A stretch of 64,000 bases of DNA. It comes from an uncultured Duncaniella sp. (GTDB taxonomy: Bacteria; Bacteroidota; Bacteroidia; Bacteroidales; Muribaculaceae). Each line of letters begins with the position of its first letter. Position 1 is the first letter of the stretch. The notes below the pieces were generated by a model. That model saw only the letters and a program-made list of their open reading frames with translations. It had not been told where the DNA came from and did no database searches. This document shows positions 1-7,753 of this stretch, piece by piece. The translations under genes and the position numbers were made by a program. The DNA lies in the NCBI GenBank assembly GCA_910586665.1, contig CAJUIX010000001.1, positions 1 to 64,000 of the forward strand, given 5' to 3'.

Positions 1-122
1 GTCCGACTTATACCCCAAAATTCGATGTTTTCAAATTTTTGTCATCTACTTAAGAAATATACAAAAGCTCAATGCTTGATTTTCGCGTGAAACAGACCCA
101 AACAAAGCAAGGATAACGACTA

Positions 123-2459
123 ATGGCAAAGCGACAATACATAGACTACAAAAAGGCTCAATCCGAGTTATTCAAGCGCACCGAGGGCTATGCCGCCAAT
201 GTGGGGGCAGCCTATCGGGCCGCGCTCACGCAAATAATTAACTTGGTAAAGGGTACGGAGCTTGAGGCGGGTAAGCCGTTTTCATTCTCCGAGTATGGCT
301 ATTCCGATGAGGTTACGCCTATACTCCGTTCTATGTATTCTCGCGTGTACCAGATAATCCGCGCCGGCGTAGAAAAGGAATGGCTAACCGCCAATGAGCA
401 TAACGATGGATTGGTTAAGGCTGTATTTGGTGAACACTCAATAGAGGATAACCACTTTGCCAAATTCTTTCAACGCAACATGGAGGCAATGAACGCCTTT
501 TTTGCGCGTAGGACTGGCGATGGTGGGCTTAATCTCTCTCAAAAGGTATGGAAATACACCGGCATTTACAAAGATGAGTTAGAGGACGCTTTGGATTTGG
601 CTATTGGTGAGGGTACACCCGCCAATAGGCTTGCAACCCAAATTCAAAAGTATCTCAATGACCCCGACCGCTTTTATAGGCGTTTCCGGGTTAAGATTGG
701 TGAGAATGAGGACGGCACCCCCAAATATGGGCGTATCTGGAAAAGGCGAGTGTTTGACGCTGAAACCAATTCTTACAAGTGGATTGATGATGACCCTCGC
801 AAGTATCACCCCGGACGTGGCGTTTATCGTAGCTCTTACCGTAACGCTCAACGTCTGGCGCGTACTGAAACCAACATTGCATATCGCACGGCCGATTATG
901 AGCGTTGGCAGCAAATGGACTTTGTTATTGGCATTGAAATCAAGCTATCCAACAATCACCCGTGCGTGGATATATGCGATGACCTCAAAGGCATATACCC
1001 CAAAAATTTCAAGTGGACGGGCTGGCACCCTAATTGCCGTTGCTATCAAGAGCCGGTATTGGCAAGCCCCGCCGAACTTGATAAGATGTTGGATAATATT
1101 CTTGACGGGAAAGCTCCCTCAAGTGGTGTGGTATGCGATGATGAGGTAACAGAGTTGCCGCCGACATTCAAAGCGTGGGCTAAGACCAATGAGGAACGTA
1201 TGGATAAGGCGGCCACCGCTGGTACATTGCCCTATTTTGTCAAGGATAACAAGAAAGCCATTGATAACCTACTCCACGGATTAACCCCAGAACAGAAAGA
1301 GGCGCGAGCTATGGGTGATTTGCTTGATGACCCAATGGGATTGTTGGAGAAACACGGCATTGCCGAACTCAAAGCCCTATATGGCGCGGTTAAATCTAAG
1401 CTGGGGCAAATGCTCACGGGTACGCTGGAACACCAGATAGACACCCTCAAGTTTGAAATTGAATGGGTAACTAATCACAAGAAATATTCAACGTGGGAGG
1501 GTGCGGCCAACGCTTACAAGAAAGCTCTATCTAATGTTGAGTTGCAACAGCGTAGGCAGCGCATAGCCGCCGACATTCAAAGCGTGGAAGCGTTTGCAGT
1601 TGCCAATAAGGTTGACACCGTTTCCGAACTATACAAACAACTCAAAGCGGCCTATGATGCCGGCGATATTGATTCCGCATTGCTCATTCTGGGCGATGCG
1701 CAAAAGGCTATCGAGGAATATAAGACCGAGTTGTTGAGGCAAGGGCTAAAAAGCACTACCGACTTAGAAAAGTATTGCGACAAGCACCGCACCTTTGAAA
1801 GCAAAGTCAAGAGTGATAAATCCTTTGTGCCATTCCAAGATAGAATGATTGCCGATAGTGGCGCAGCATGGCAAGCAGCCACGGATGACGCAAGGCGGGC
1901 GGTCAGCGCATACACCAATGGAACGTATGATGATATTAACCGCTCATATTGGAAATATCACAAAACACATTCCGATGGTACGCTTATGGATAGTATTCTT
2001 GACGGTTGCACCCTATCAAAAGATACCGTGCTTAGGCGTGGTTGTGGTATGGATGAAATGGGTAGTATCTTTGGTGAGGAATTTTTGAAAATGGTTAAAG
2101 CCGGAGATATTGACGGGTTAAATGCCATTGCCGGTTGCCGTGGTATCAACGAGGGCTTTATCTCCACGTCCTTTGATATGAGCGGTGGATTTTGGAAAAG
2201 CGTAGATTTACGTATCTATGCCCCCAAAGGCACACAAGCACTATATGCCAAACCAGTTTCGGGCTATGGTGATAGGCACGGCGCAGGCTGGGATGGTAGG
2301 ACAGCAAGCCAAATCTTTGACAAAGGGCGCGAGAATGAGGTTATAGTTCACCGAGGTTATGAGTATCGCTTTATCAAGGCTGAGGCAGGGGGCAAAAAAA
2401 GCAGCTCAATAACTATCTATGTTGAGTTACTGAGCCGCGATAAAAGGTTAGTGAGGTGA
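123..2459 (+). CDS. Phage minor head/head morphogenesis protein fused to an ADP-ribosyltransferase-like domain
   Basis: A 778-aa protein. The first ~310 residues match the Mu F/SPP1 gp7 minor head family: the conserved ARTETNIAY stretch is followed by a Cys/His cluster ending in GWHPNCRCY. A long helical middle (about 340-600) follows. The C-terminus (about 624-778) has the layout of an R-S-ExE mono-ADP-ribosyltransferase: Arg638/639 in TVLRRG, Ser-Thr-Ser at 681-683 in GFISTS, and Glu737-Asn-Glu739. In known phages gp7-type proteins sit inside the capsid, and T4 Alt is an injected ADP-ribosyltransferase, so an injected effector is a reasonable inference. It ends six bases from the convergent minus-strand block, which encodes an ADP-ribosylglycohydrolase. 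The head assignment is firm; transferase activity is inferred from motifs. Confidence 0.85.
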   Translation: MAKRQYIDYKKAQSELFKRTEGYAANVGAAYRAALTQIINLVKGTELEAGKPFSFSEYGYSDEVTPILRSMYSRVYQIIRAGVEKEWLTANEHNDGLVKAVFGEHSIEDNHFAKFFQRNMEAMNAFFARRTGDGGLNLSQKVWKYTGIYKDELEDALDLAIGEGTPANRLATQIQKYLNDPDRFYRRFRVKIGENEDGTPKYGRIWKRRVFDAETNSYKWIDDDPRKYHPGRGVYRSSYRNAQRLARTETNIAYRTADYERWQQMDFVIGIEIKLSNNHPCVDICDDLKGIYPKNFKWTGWHPNCRCYQEPVLASPAELDKMLDNILDGKAPSSGVVCDDEVTELPPTFKAWAKTNEERMDKAATAGTLPYFVKDNKKAIDNLLHGLTPEQKEARAMGDLLDDPMGLLEKHGIAELKALYGAVKSKLGQMLTGTLEHQIDTLKFEIEWVTNHKKYSTWEGAANAYKKALSNVELQQRRQRIAADIQSVEAFAVANKVDTVSELYKQLKAAYDAGDIDSALLILGDAQKAIEEYKTELLRQGLKSTTDLEKYCDKHRTFESKVKSDKSFVPFQDRMIADSGAAWQAATDDARRAVSAYTNGTYDDINRSYWKYHKTHSDGTLMDSILDGCTLSKDTVLRRGCGMDEMGSIFGEEFLKMVKAGDIDGLNAIAGCRGINEGFISTSFDMSGGFWKSVDLRIYAPKGTQALYAKPVSGYGDRHGAGWDGRTASQIFDKGRENEVIVHRGYEYRFIKAEAGGKKSSSITIYVELLSRDKRLVR

Positions 2460-2464
2460 TAGGA

Positions 2465-2785
2465 TTATAGGGCGAAATACATTGCTTGAAAGTCTATATC
2501 CTCACGTTTCATCTTTTGGAGCTTATCAAAGATAGCGAGTTTATACACCTCCTCCGCTTTTTCCTCATTGTCGGCAAGTTGTTTGGGGCGTTGATGTTTC
2601 CACATATCATACCACCATTCAAAGCCTTTCACAACGGAATATTCAGCGTCCCAAATCTGGAATTTAAGGTATTCGTTAGCCCACTCCGATTGAGGTACGT
2701 TGTCAGGGTTATAGGGGTTAGTGTCCTCTCCTTTGTAGAGCTTGCACAACCCTTGTACTATTTCTATAACATCACTTTGTGCCAT
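2465..2785 (-). CDS. Hypothetical phage protein, 106 aa, last gene of the minus-strand block
   Basis: I do not recognise this protein. It is acidic at the start (MAQSDVIEIVQG), rich in Trp in the middle (FEWWYDMW) and helical at the end. It overlaps the upstream gene by 14 bases and stops six bases from the convergent head gene, so it is the distal gene of the leftward transcript. No membrane segment or metal-binding motif is visible. Confidence 0.7.
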   Translation of the reverse strand: MAQSDVIEIVQGLCKLYKGEDTNPYNPDNVPQSEWANEYLKFQIWDAEYSVVKGFEWWYDMWKHQRPKQLADNEEKAEEVYKLAIFDKLQKMKREDIDFQAMYFAL

Positions 2786-3089
2786 ATCGTAATTGTCTTA
2801 GTTGTTGTTCTCTTTTAATATCTTGTGCAAAGATTGAGATTGCGCAAATCAAATCATCATAGGTAAATTTGCCGCTTTCTACAAATGACACCGCTTGAGA
2901 TGGCTCTATTCGCAACACATTTGAAAATATTCTTAATAGTGGAATACCCGCACAAGCGAAAGCACGAATTGTATCATGTGTAACTCCACTCCGTTTAGCT
3001 TCGTTAACGAGGTGTAGCAGGTAGTCTGAATCCGCTGTTGCTCCGATTATTCGTATTGTTTCAATGAGCAAAATTTTAATAATCTCCAT
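2772..3089 (-). CDS. Hypothetical phage protein, 105 aa
   Basis: Unrecognised, mostly helical soluble protein beginning MEIIKILLIE. The ATG at 3089 was chosen because it lies just after the stop of the ADP-ribosylglycohydrolase gene; a longer reading would run far into that gene. The basic C-terminus (IKREQQLRQLRYGTK) overlaps the next gene by 14 bases, which suggests coupled translation. Confidence 0.65.
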   Translation of the reverse strand: MEIIKILLIETIRIIGATADSDYLLHLVNEAKRSGVTHDTIRAFACAGIPLLRIFSNVLRIEPSQAVSFVESGKFTYDDLICAISIFAQDIKREQQLRQLRYGTK

Positions 3090-3091
3090 AT

Positions 3092-3838
3092 CTAAACATT
3101 GTAAAATGAGTGAATAACAGCTTGCATATTGCGTGGGAGCAGCCACATTGCCCTTTCTCCAAGTTGCCACGGAACACCCCACCGAGCCTCCGCGATTGAG
3201 CCAACAATGGCAGCGAGTGTGTCACTATCATCGCCATAAGCCACGGCCTTTCTTATTGCGTCCTCAAATGAGTTGGCGTTATAAATGATATTGAACACAA
3301 CCGGCATAACCCCGGCACACGTTTCATCAAACTTTCCGCGTGGGGCTGGCTTCGGATTGGGGTAATACTCATTAGCAATCTCCACAAATCCACTCAAATC
3401 TCCACCTTTGCGAAAATGCCATATCGAATGAGCCACGGCCAAAGCTCCTCTAATACCCTCAATGTGATTGTGCGTTGGTAATGCAGTCTTTTCAGCCTCT
3501 TCAAGCACTCTATCCAGACTACCAAAAGCCCATGCCACGGGGCTTACTCTCATGGCAGAGCCATTGCCATAACTGTTGTATGGTTGTGGGTCGCTTGAGG
3601 CTATCCATTGAGCGAAACGGCCGCCATAACCGCCCATTGGGTGAGGGTATTTCCGGCACCACGTCAATAACGCTTGTTCATACGAAATGTTGCGTAATAT
3701 AGCGTCCGCAATAGCCACGGTACAAATTGTATCATCGGTAAAGTTGCAATCCTTGTGGAATAGCTTAAAGTCGGTTTTGTCGGTGTTGTTAAACTCAAAG
3801 CGTGAGCCAACTATATCACCTATTATTGCGCCTAACAT
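3092..3838 (-). CDS. ADP-ribosylglycohydrolase (ARH/DraG family)
   Basis: A 248-aa protein of the ADP-ribosylglycohydrolase fold, which removes ADP-ribose from proteins, nucleic acids or small molecules using two Mg ions. The signature metal-binding motifs are present: N-terminal GAIIGDIVGS, FTDDT (residues 33-37) and GDDSDT (202-207), with the usual AAIVGSIAEA helix after the last. Length is typical for a single-domain ARH. It lies in the leftward block, 3 bases from the following gene and 23 bases inside the preceding small ORF. Its nearness to a head protein with an ADP-ribosyltransferase-like domain suggests that the phage writes and erases the same mark; countering a host ADP-ribosylating defence is an alternative. 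Confidence 0.88.
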   Translation of the reverse strand: MLGAIIGDIVGSRFEFNNTDKTDFKLFHKDCNFTDDTICTVAIADAILRNISYEQALLTWCRKYPHPMGGYGGRFAQWIASSDPQPYNSYGNGSAMRVSPVAWAFGSLDRVLEEAEKTALPTHNHIEGIRGALAVAHSIWHFRKGGDLSGFVEIANEYYPNPKPAPRGKFDETCAGVMPVVFNIIYNANSFEDAIRKAVAYGDDSDTLAAIVGSIAEARWGVPWQLGERAMWLLPRNMQAVIHSFYNV

Positions 3839-3989
3839 CTTTGTCGTATTGGGATTTTAAGTGTTCGTATGCTCTTTGTTCGGGGGAATGTTGATTGTGT
3901 ATAATTTTTGCGTATATTGAGCAAGCAACACAAGTGGCAATAACTCCACCCATTAAACATTGCTGGTTTCGCAAATATTTAAAATTCAT
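3816..3989 (-). CDS. Small membrane protein, 57 aa
   Basis: A 57-codon frame starting MNFKYLRNQQ with one hydrophobic helix (about residues 11-28) and a charged tail ending DVRRNNR. Its ATG overlaps the stop of the upstream gene in a 4-base ATGA, and a purine-rich AAGGAGAAA lies just before it, both typical of a translated gene. It runs 23 bases into the ADP-ribosylglycohydrolase gene. Function unknown; a small phage membrane protein is all that can be said. Confidence 0.6.
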   Translation of the reverse strand: MNFKYLRNQQCLMGGVIATCVACSIYAKIIHNQHSPEQRAYEHLKSQYDKDVRRNNR

Positions 3990-4234
3990 CGTTTTTCTCC
4001 TTTCTTTCCGCGATTGGTTTTCTTTGATAGCAGCCTGCCCTCGCGTATTATGGCAAGCCGCCCCACATACTTTTGCTCTTTGCCGAACACATTCCAGAGT
4101 GCGCCGGCCGCTATGCCTACAATCTCAACTGGGAGGGTGTCGTAGATAGCGGCCACACTACCGAAATAGTAGTTGCGCTTTCCGTTGTATGGCTTTTTCA
4201 GCTCAACGTGGATAACTTTACGTTGGTGTTCCAT
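3986..4234 (-). CDS. Hypothetical phage protein, 82 aa
   Basis: Basic protein beginning MEHQRKVIHVEL with a central FGSVAAIYDTLP segment that could form a helix-turn-helix, and a strongly basic C-terminus (KKTNRGKKGEKR). DNA or RNA binding is possible but not shown. It shares a 4-base ATGA overlap with the next gene. The 44 bases before it are the only sizeable gap in this part of the block. Confidence 0.65.
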   Translation of the reverse strand: MEHQRKVIHVELKKPYNGKRNYYFGSVAAIYDTLPVEIVGIAAGALWNVFGKEQKYVGRLAIIREGRLLSKKTNRGKKGEKR

Positions 4235-4278
4235 TGTTGGTAAGTGCGTTTATTGAACGCAAAATTAGTGAAATATAT

Positions 4279-4482
4279 TTAATATAACAAATCTTTAAGC
4301 CGTTTTATTTCCGCTCTTAAGCGTTTATTCTCCTTTTTGAGTCTTTCTATTTCCTCTTGAGGCGTTGGCGGGGCGTTGCAAGTGCAATAATCCATATCGC
4401 CACTAACCGCCACGCCCATACATCCGGGGATAAGCACACGCCCAACACCCTTGACGGTTATGTAGTGACACTTGTCGCTCAT
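4279..4482 (-). CDS. Small protein with Cys cluster and C-terminal coiled coil, 67 aa
   Basis: The N-terminal half carries Cys residues (SDKCHY, IPGCMG, YCTCN). The C-terminal third (from about residue 41) is a Glu/Lys/Leu heptad pattern ending LKDLLY, probably a short coiled coil. Start and upstream stop share one base (TAATG), so translation is coupled to the preceding gene. No family recognised. Confidence 0.65.
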   Translation of the reverse strand: MSDKCHYITVKGVGRVLIPGCMGVAVSGDMDYCTCNAPPTPQEEIERLKKENKRLRAEIKRLKDLLY

Positions 4483-4691
4483 TATTGCCCTTTTATGCGG
4501 TTGGTTAGTTCGTGGGACAGTATCAAGTATTCATCACCATACGCAACAGCCTCACAAAGCCTATCTCCTAACTTTTCGCCATCACACCAATCACATTCGC
4601 ATTTCTCGCAACGATTATCCGGGTTGTCGGTCTTTTGTGGCACATACACATCGCCCTCAATGATAAGGCCGTTTGTTTTGTCGTTTTTCAT
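4482..4691 (-). CDS. Cys-rich small phage protein, 69 aa
   Basis: Starts MKNDKTNGLI. The centre has a tight cysteine group, CEKCECDWC, that could bind one metal ion. It overlaps the upstream gene by four bases (ATGA) and the downstream gene by one. Function unknown. Confidence 0.65.
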   Translation of the reverse strand: MKNDKTNGLIIEGDVYVPQKTDNPDNRCEKCECDWCDGEKLGDRLCEAVAYGDEYLILSHELTNRIKGQ

Positions 4692-4936
4692 CGCTTTTGT
4701 TCTTTGGGAAACTCATTAAAGCGGCGGCAAATTTCCTCACATAGGGCGTTGGAGCTTTCCACATCGCCCGTATGAATGTGAGCGATTGCCAAGTTGAAAC
4801 CATCCTTAATGCACAGGTCGGCATCCCATTCATCTGGGCCGCAAATGCGCCTCCCGCGGGCTGGTACGCATATAAGCTCCATATCTTTTGTATCTACTGT
4901 GCCTTTGGCATAATTCCATTTGATTGCTATTTCCAT
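4688..4936 (-). CDS. Hypothetical phage protein, 82 aa
   Basis: Begins MEIAIKWNYAKG. It contains four scattered cysteines and an acidic middle (CGPDEWDADLC), with a helical end (ALCEEICRRFNEF). It starts two bases after the preceding gene and overlaps the next by four. Not recognised. Confidence 0.65.
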   Translation of the reverse strand: MEIAIKWNYAKGTVDTKDMELICVPARGRRICGPDEWDADLCIKDGFNLAIAHIHTGDVESSNALCEEICRRFNEFPKEQKR

Positions 4937-4938
4937 AA

Positions 4939-5178
4939 TTATTTACTGGGTTTATTTGGTTTGAAATTCATACAAGCGCGGTCGGTTACTTTGATACGCT
5001 TATAGCCGGCCGTGTTGCGCTCCGTTGGTTGCAGCCCGCAGTGTTGCGTTACTCTTATTGAGTGGTAAAAACTGAAAGATAGACGGTGTGCGCAGTGCCG
5101 GCAAGTATTATCGGGGAGCTTTGGCATAGCTGGCGGCTCTCCGGGTGGAACATCAAAAAGTGTCGGTTGGTTACTCAT
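4939..5178 (-). CDS. Small Cys/His phage protein, 79 aa
   Basis: Begins MSNQPTLFDVPPGEPP, a proline-rich leader, followed by CRHCAHR, a second Cys in QHCGLQP and a fourth in ACMNF. Four cysteines with histidines suggest a single zinc site. It overlaps the upstream gene by 8 bases. Function unknown. Confidence 0.65.
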   Translation of the reverse strand: MSNQPTLFDVPPGEPPAMPKLPDNTCRHCAHRLSFSFYHSIRVTQHCGLQPTERNTAGYKRIKVTDRACMNFKPNKPSK

Positions 5179-5383
5179 TGTGTCTTGGATTTATAGCACG
5201 TTTAACATCCTCGCGTTTGGCGTATTCTCTTTGGCGTTGTCGGCACTCATCAACACTTTCAAGAAATTCATCACTCATCGGAATATCGTACTCTAAACAC
5301 TCATCAAAGATTATCAAATCCTCGTGGCAGTTGGTGCAAATGCCATTATACATTTTGCATCCACAATCTGGGCAATAGCTCAT
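5171..5383 (-). CDS. Small zinc-ribbon phage protein, 70 aa
   Basis: Starting at the ATG at 5383, the protein opens MSYCPDCGCKM and continues GICTNCHED, a classic pair of CxxC knuckles at residues 4-20. An acidic linker and a basic helical tail follow. This start was preferred to one 11 codons upstream because it gives a 4-base ATGA overlap with the preceding gene and places the zinc ribbon at the N-terminus. Confidence 0.68.
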   Translation of the reverse strand: MSYCPDCGCKMYNGICTNCHEDLIIFDECLEYDIPMSDEFLESVDECRQRQREYAKREDVKRAINPRHNE

Positions 5384-5583
5384 GGTTGTTGTCGGTTGAT
5401 TGTTGTTAAAGCCCACACACCGCCTAAGCAGAACGCGATTTGTGCGGTCTCATACTCTTGTGTAGTCATATCGCTACGGCCAATGCCAATTATCTCTTTG
5501 GCAATTTTCCTTAGTTTGGCTACGGTGTCCGGGTGAGTTTTCGCAAACCCATCCACCATAGCAATTATTTCATTCTCTTTCAT
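5380..5583 (-). CDS. Hypothetical phage protein, 67 aa
   Basis: Helical protein beginning MKENEIIAMVDGFAK. It includes a short hydrophobic stretch (IAFCLGGVWALTT, about 48-60) that may be buried rather than a membrane span. It overlaps its neighbours by 14 and 4 bases. Not recognised. Confidence 0.62.
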   Translation of the reverse strand: MKENEIIAMVDGFAKTHPDTVAKLRKIAKEIIGIGRSDMTTQEYETAQIAFCLGGVWALTTINRQQP

Positions 5584-5815
5584 AAGCTCGCCTCACTGTG
5601 TCGTTAAGCAATTCGCGCATTTCCTGTTTGGTGTATTCCAGAGTGTCCCCGTCAAGAGGCACCGCGCATGAGTATACTACCTTGCGCACACTACGTCTTA
5701 GAATGAGTGTTTTGCGCATATAGAATATTTCACCGAGAACCATCGGCTCTACGTTTCCCGTTTGGAGATTGTGAACGTAGATAACGCCCACGGCTGAAAT
5801 GAGTTGCTTTTTCAT
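5570..5815 (-). CDS. Hypothetical phage protein, 81 aa
   Basis: Beta-rich N-terminus (MKKQLISAVGVIYVHN) with an Arg-rich segment (RRSVRKVVYS) and a helical, charged C-terminus. It is linked to the gene before by a 4-base overlap and to the gene after by 14 bases. No known motif seen. Confidence 0.62.
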   Translation of the reverse strand: MKKQLISAVGVIYVHNLQTGNVEPMVLGEIFYMRKTLILRRSVRKVVYSCAVPLDGDTLEYTKQEMRELLNDTVRRAYERE

Positions 5816-6072
5816 CTTTCGTTGTAATGTTTACACGGACGCTTGCGGGCCGTTATCCGCTTTTGTATTTTGTGGCAATACATAGTATAGCCTATATTAT
5901 CGTAATAATAGCATTGGGAACAATGGGGTAAACGCTCTTGATAATGCCTACACGTTTCTATTAAATGTTTATCACAAGCATAGAATTTGGGGGCTGTCCG
6001 TTGGAAGCATAAGCCATCGCAATAATGCACACATCGGATAGGCTGGCGTTTTATAGATTTCTTGTTTATCAT
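5812..6072 (-). CDS. Cys-rich phage protein, 86 aa, probable double zinc site
   Basis: Begins MINKKSIKRQPIRC. Cysteines and histidines are spread over the whole chain (RCVHYCDGLC, ACDKH, TCRHY, HCSQCYYY, MYCHK, PCKHY), enough for two treble-clef or similar zinc sites. The chain is basic overall. Nucleic-acid or protein binding is plausible; function unknown. Confidence 0.66.
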   Translation of the reverse strand: MINKKSIKRQPIRCVHYCDGLCFQRTAPKFYACDKHLIETCRHYQERLPHCSQCYYYDNIGYTMYCHKIQKRITARKRPCKHYNER

Positions 6073-6075
6073 TGC

Positions 6076-6651
6076 TTAATTCTCATAATGTAGCTTTCGA
6101 GATTGGTTGCGTAGCCAAGAGTCAGACCAGCCAACATATCGGCCATACTTGCGATGCAACCGTTTCATTTCTGGGTATTCATCACCGCTTATGTCATCCC
6201 AAATATCAAACCAAGCGCAATCATATCGCTCTTGTGGCACATAATCGAAAACGCTTGCATTGATAATGTTAACGCGAGGGTCATCGGTATATGCCGAGGC
6301 TACCAATTTTATCACATCAGGCGAAAGCTCAATGATTGTAACCTTTGTAATGGTCGGCTTTTCAAGTAGGCATTTTAACACCATACCTAACCCCAAGCCC
6401 CCTATAAGCACTTTACCTTGTGCCTTTTGGATAAAACGCCAATGGTCGTTAATTTCAGCCGGCGTGTTGCTCATTATGATTTTGCCATTACGAAATAAGC
6501 CCCAATACTCACCAGCATTTATAACTCTGTTGCTACCATTGAGTATTTCACGGAAATTATGCAGTCTTGCCCCTTGTTGCGTGACGGTGAATTTTTTTAA
6601 TTCCCACGCCCCGGAAATATTGGGGCACAAGTCTAATTCTACTTTTCTCAT
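6076..6651 (-). CDS. SAM-dependent methyltransferase, class I
   Basis: From the ATG at 6651 (MRKVELDLCP) this is a 191-aa protein with a Rossmann methyltransferase core. The glycine motif I is KVLIGGLGLGM (about residues 79-89), the acidic strand-2 motif is VTIIELSPDV, and a later Asp-rich strand reads CAWFDIWDDI. This pattern resembles spermidine-synthase-like and small-molecule or protein methyltransferases rather than a DNA methylase; no DPPY or Pro-Cys catalytic motif is seen. The start was chosen four bases after the preceding stop, which fits the compact operon. Substrate unknown. Confidence 0.75.
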   Translation of the reverse strand: MRKVELDLCPNISGAWELKKFTVTQQGARLHNFREILNGSNRVINAGEYWGLFRNGKIIMSNTPAEINDHWRFIQKAQGKVLIGGLGLGMVLKCLLEKPTITKVTIIELSPDVIKLVASAYTDDPRVNIINASVFDYVPQERYDCAWFDIWDDISGDEYPEMKRLHRKYGRYVGWSDSWLRNQSRKLHYEN

Positions 6652-6655
6652 ATCG

Positions 6656-6802
6656 TTAGGGTTTCTTTCCCGTCTTTGCGCAATAGTCAGCGCATTTTGA
6701 TTTGTTGTTGTTGAATGGTCGGCAGCGATAGCTACAAAAGTATGATGAGCCGTAACGTGCGCCATAGGTGCATTGGGCGCATAGGGATTTACTGGTTGCC
6801 AT
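6656..6802 (-). CDS. Cys-rich mini-protein, 48 aa
   Basis: From the ATG at 6802 it reads MATSKSLCAQCTYG, continues SSYFCSYRC and ends KCADYCAKTGKKP. Six cysteines in 48 residues suggest a zinc knuckle. It overlaps the preceding gene by 14 bases. The frame is open upstream, so a longer form is possible, but the extension would lie wholly inside the neighbour. Confidence 0.58.
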   Translation of the reverse strand: MATSKSLCAQCTYGARYGSSYFCSYRCRPFNNNKSKCADYCAKTGKKP

Positions 6803-6992
6803 TGTTAGCCTCCTTCCTCGCTTTGTGAACGCCTTGCACATATCCACGTTCAACGCGGCGTATGTCATTGTATTTGGCTTGTTCGCTTGTTTCGATAACT
6901 CTTGTAGGGCTATCAATAAAGCGAATATCGCGGCCTTGCTCTTTGGCTGATTGTGTCAGCACCTCACGGATTGCATCTTTGAGTATTCCCAT
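6789..6992 (-). CDS. Hypothetical phage protein, 67 aa
   Basis: Charged, helical protein beginning MGILKDAIREVLTQSAKEQG, with an Arg-rich middle (DIRRVERGYVQG). It starts 12 bases after the preceding gene. No recognised domain. Confidence 0.62.
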   Translation of the reverse strand: MGILKDAIREVLTQSAKEQGRDIRFIDSPTRVIETSEQAKYNDIRRVERGYVQGVHKARKEANNGNQ

Positions 6993-7004
6993 TATCGTAG
7001 GTGT

Positions 7005-7358
7005 TTAGTCGGTGATTGAGTAAAAGTAAGCATATTCCTCACCCTCAAGATGAGTGTTGGCGTAGTTGTCGGCCTCTTCCCACAATTCATTGTAGAGATT
7101 GGCTAACACGTTGGGTGCGCCTTTTGCCGGATTGTAGTGGTAGGCTATTTTGTGGTTGAGTACCATTACAAGCTCCGTGAGATACTTGTAGTTGCCTTTC
7201 CATTCAGCAAAGGCACGTCTGAATGTGTCTTTGACAGCGGTGGGGCCGAATTTGTCAGCAATGGAAAAATCCATCCAGAATGTTGTGATAGGCTTGTAGC
7301 CTAAATCCTCGGCCATAGTCCAACGAGGGATTGAGAAAGAGAATGATGTTGTTTTCAT
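7005..7358 (-). CDS. Conserved Bacteroidales phage/mobile-element protein, 117 aa
   Basis: Begins MKTTSFSFSIPRWTMAEDLG and contains many aromatics (TTFWMDFSIAD, AEWKGNYKYLTELV, HKIAYHYNP) and a final EEYAYFYSITD. From memory, proteins of this type are common in Bacteroides prophages and conjugative elements, but none has a function I can name. It is preceded by a 54-base gap with no clear promoter. Confidence 0.7.
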   Translation of the reverse strand: MKTTSFSFSIPRWTMAEDLGYKPITTFWMDFSIADKFGPTAVKDTFRRAFAEWKGNYKYLTELVMVLNHKIAYHYNPAKGAPNVLANLYNELWEEADNYANTHLEGEEYAYFYSITD

Positions 7359-7412
7359 ACTTGTATCGGTGTTGCGTTGTTTTGTGGCGGGGATTGCTCC
7401 CTGCCTTGTTGA

Positions 7413-7742
7413 TTATCCTACGAATGTGATTGAATATTTGCCATCCTCAAACGATATACGATAAACGCGAGGGTTTTCTTTTTCGGCCTCTTGTTGTGCG
7501 CTCCATTTAGCAGCTTCAACCATTGTGTTGAGTATGTGAGTGCCATTATTGCGAACACACCAGTAGAAAGAGGGGATATACCATTTAGCCTCTTTGCGTG
7601 TTTGTTCGTGATTTTCCGCAATGAGCTGAACATCATAGAGCGCGTCCGAAAGTGCGTAGGTTGATTCGGCTGTTTCCTTTGCTATTTCGCGCATTTTTGC
7701 GATGAGCTTAGAGAGGGTGAGGTTGGTTGCTATTGTTGCCAT
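7413..7742 (-). CDS. Hypothetical phage protein, 109 aa
   Basis: Helical N-terminal two-thirds (MATIATNLTLSKLIAKMREI) and a short beta-strand end (YRISFEDGKYSITFVG). The bases before its ATG repeat the CTACAAGAA leader seen before the first gene of the block, suggesting a shared translation-initiation context. Not recognised. Confidence 0.65.
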   Translation of the reverse strand: MATIATNLTLSKLIAKMREIAKETAESTYALSDALYDVQLIAENHEQTRKEAKWYIPSFYWCVRNNGTHILNTMVEAAKWSAQQEAEKENPRVYRISFEDGKYSITFVG

Positions 7743-7753
7743 TTCTTGTAGTC

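Noticed and set aside
3..53. Short open frame at the left edge that could be the end of a portal gene
   Set aside because: Only about 16 codons (ending FDVFKFLSST); other frames are also open here, so nothing can be supported.
604..1149. Long open frame in another phase inside the head protein gene
   Set aside because: Shadow frame; no start context and no protein-like composition, while the main frame has clear family motifs.
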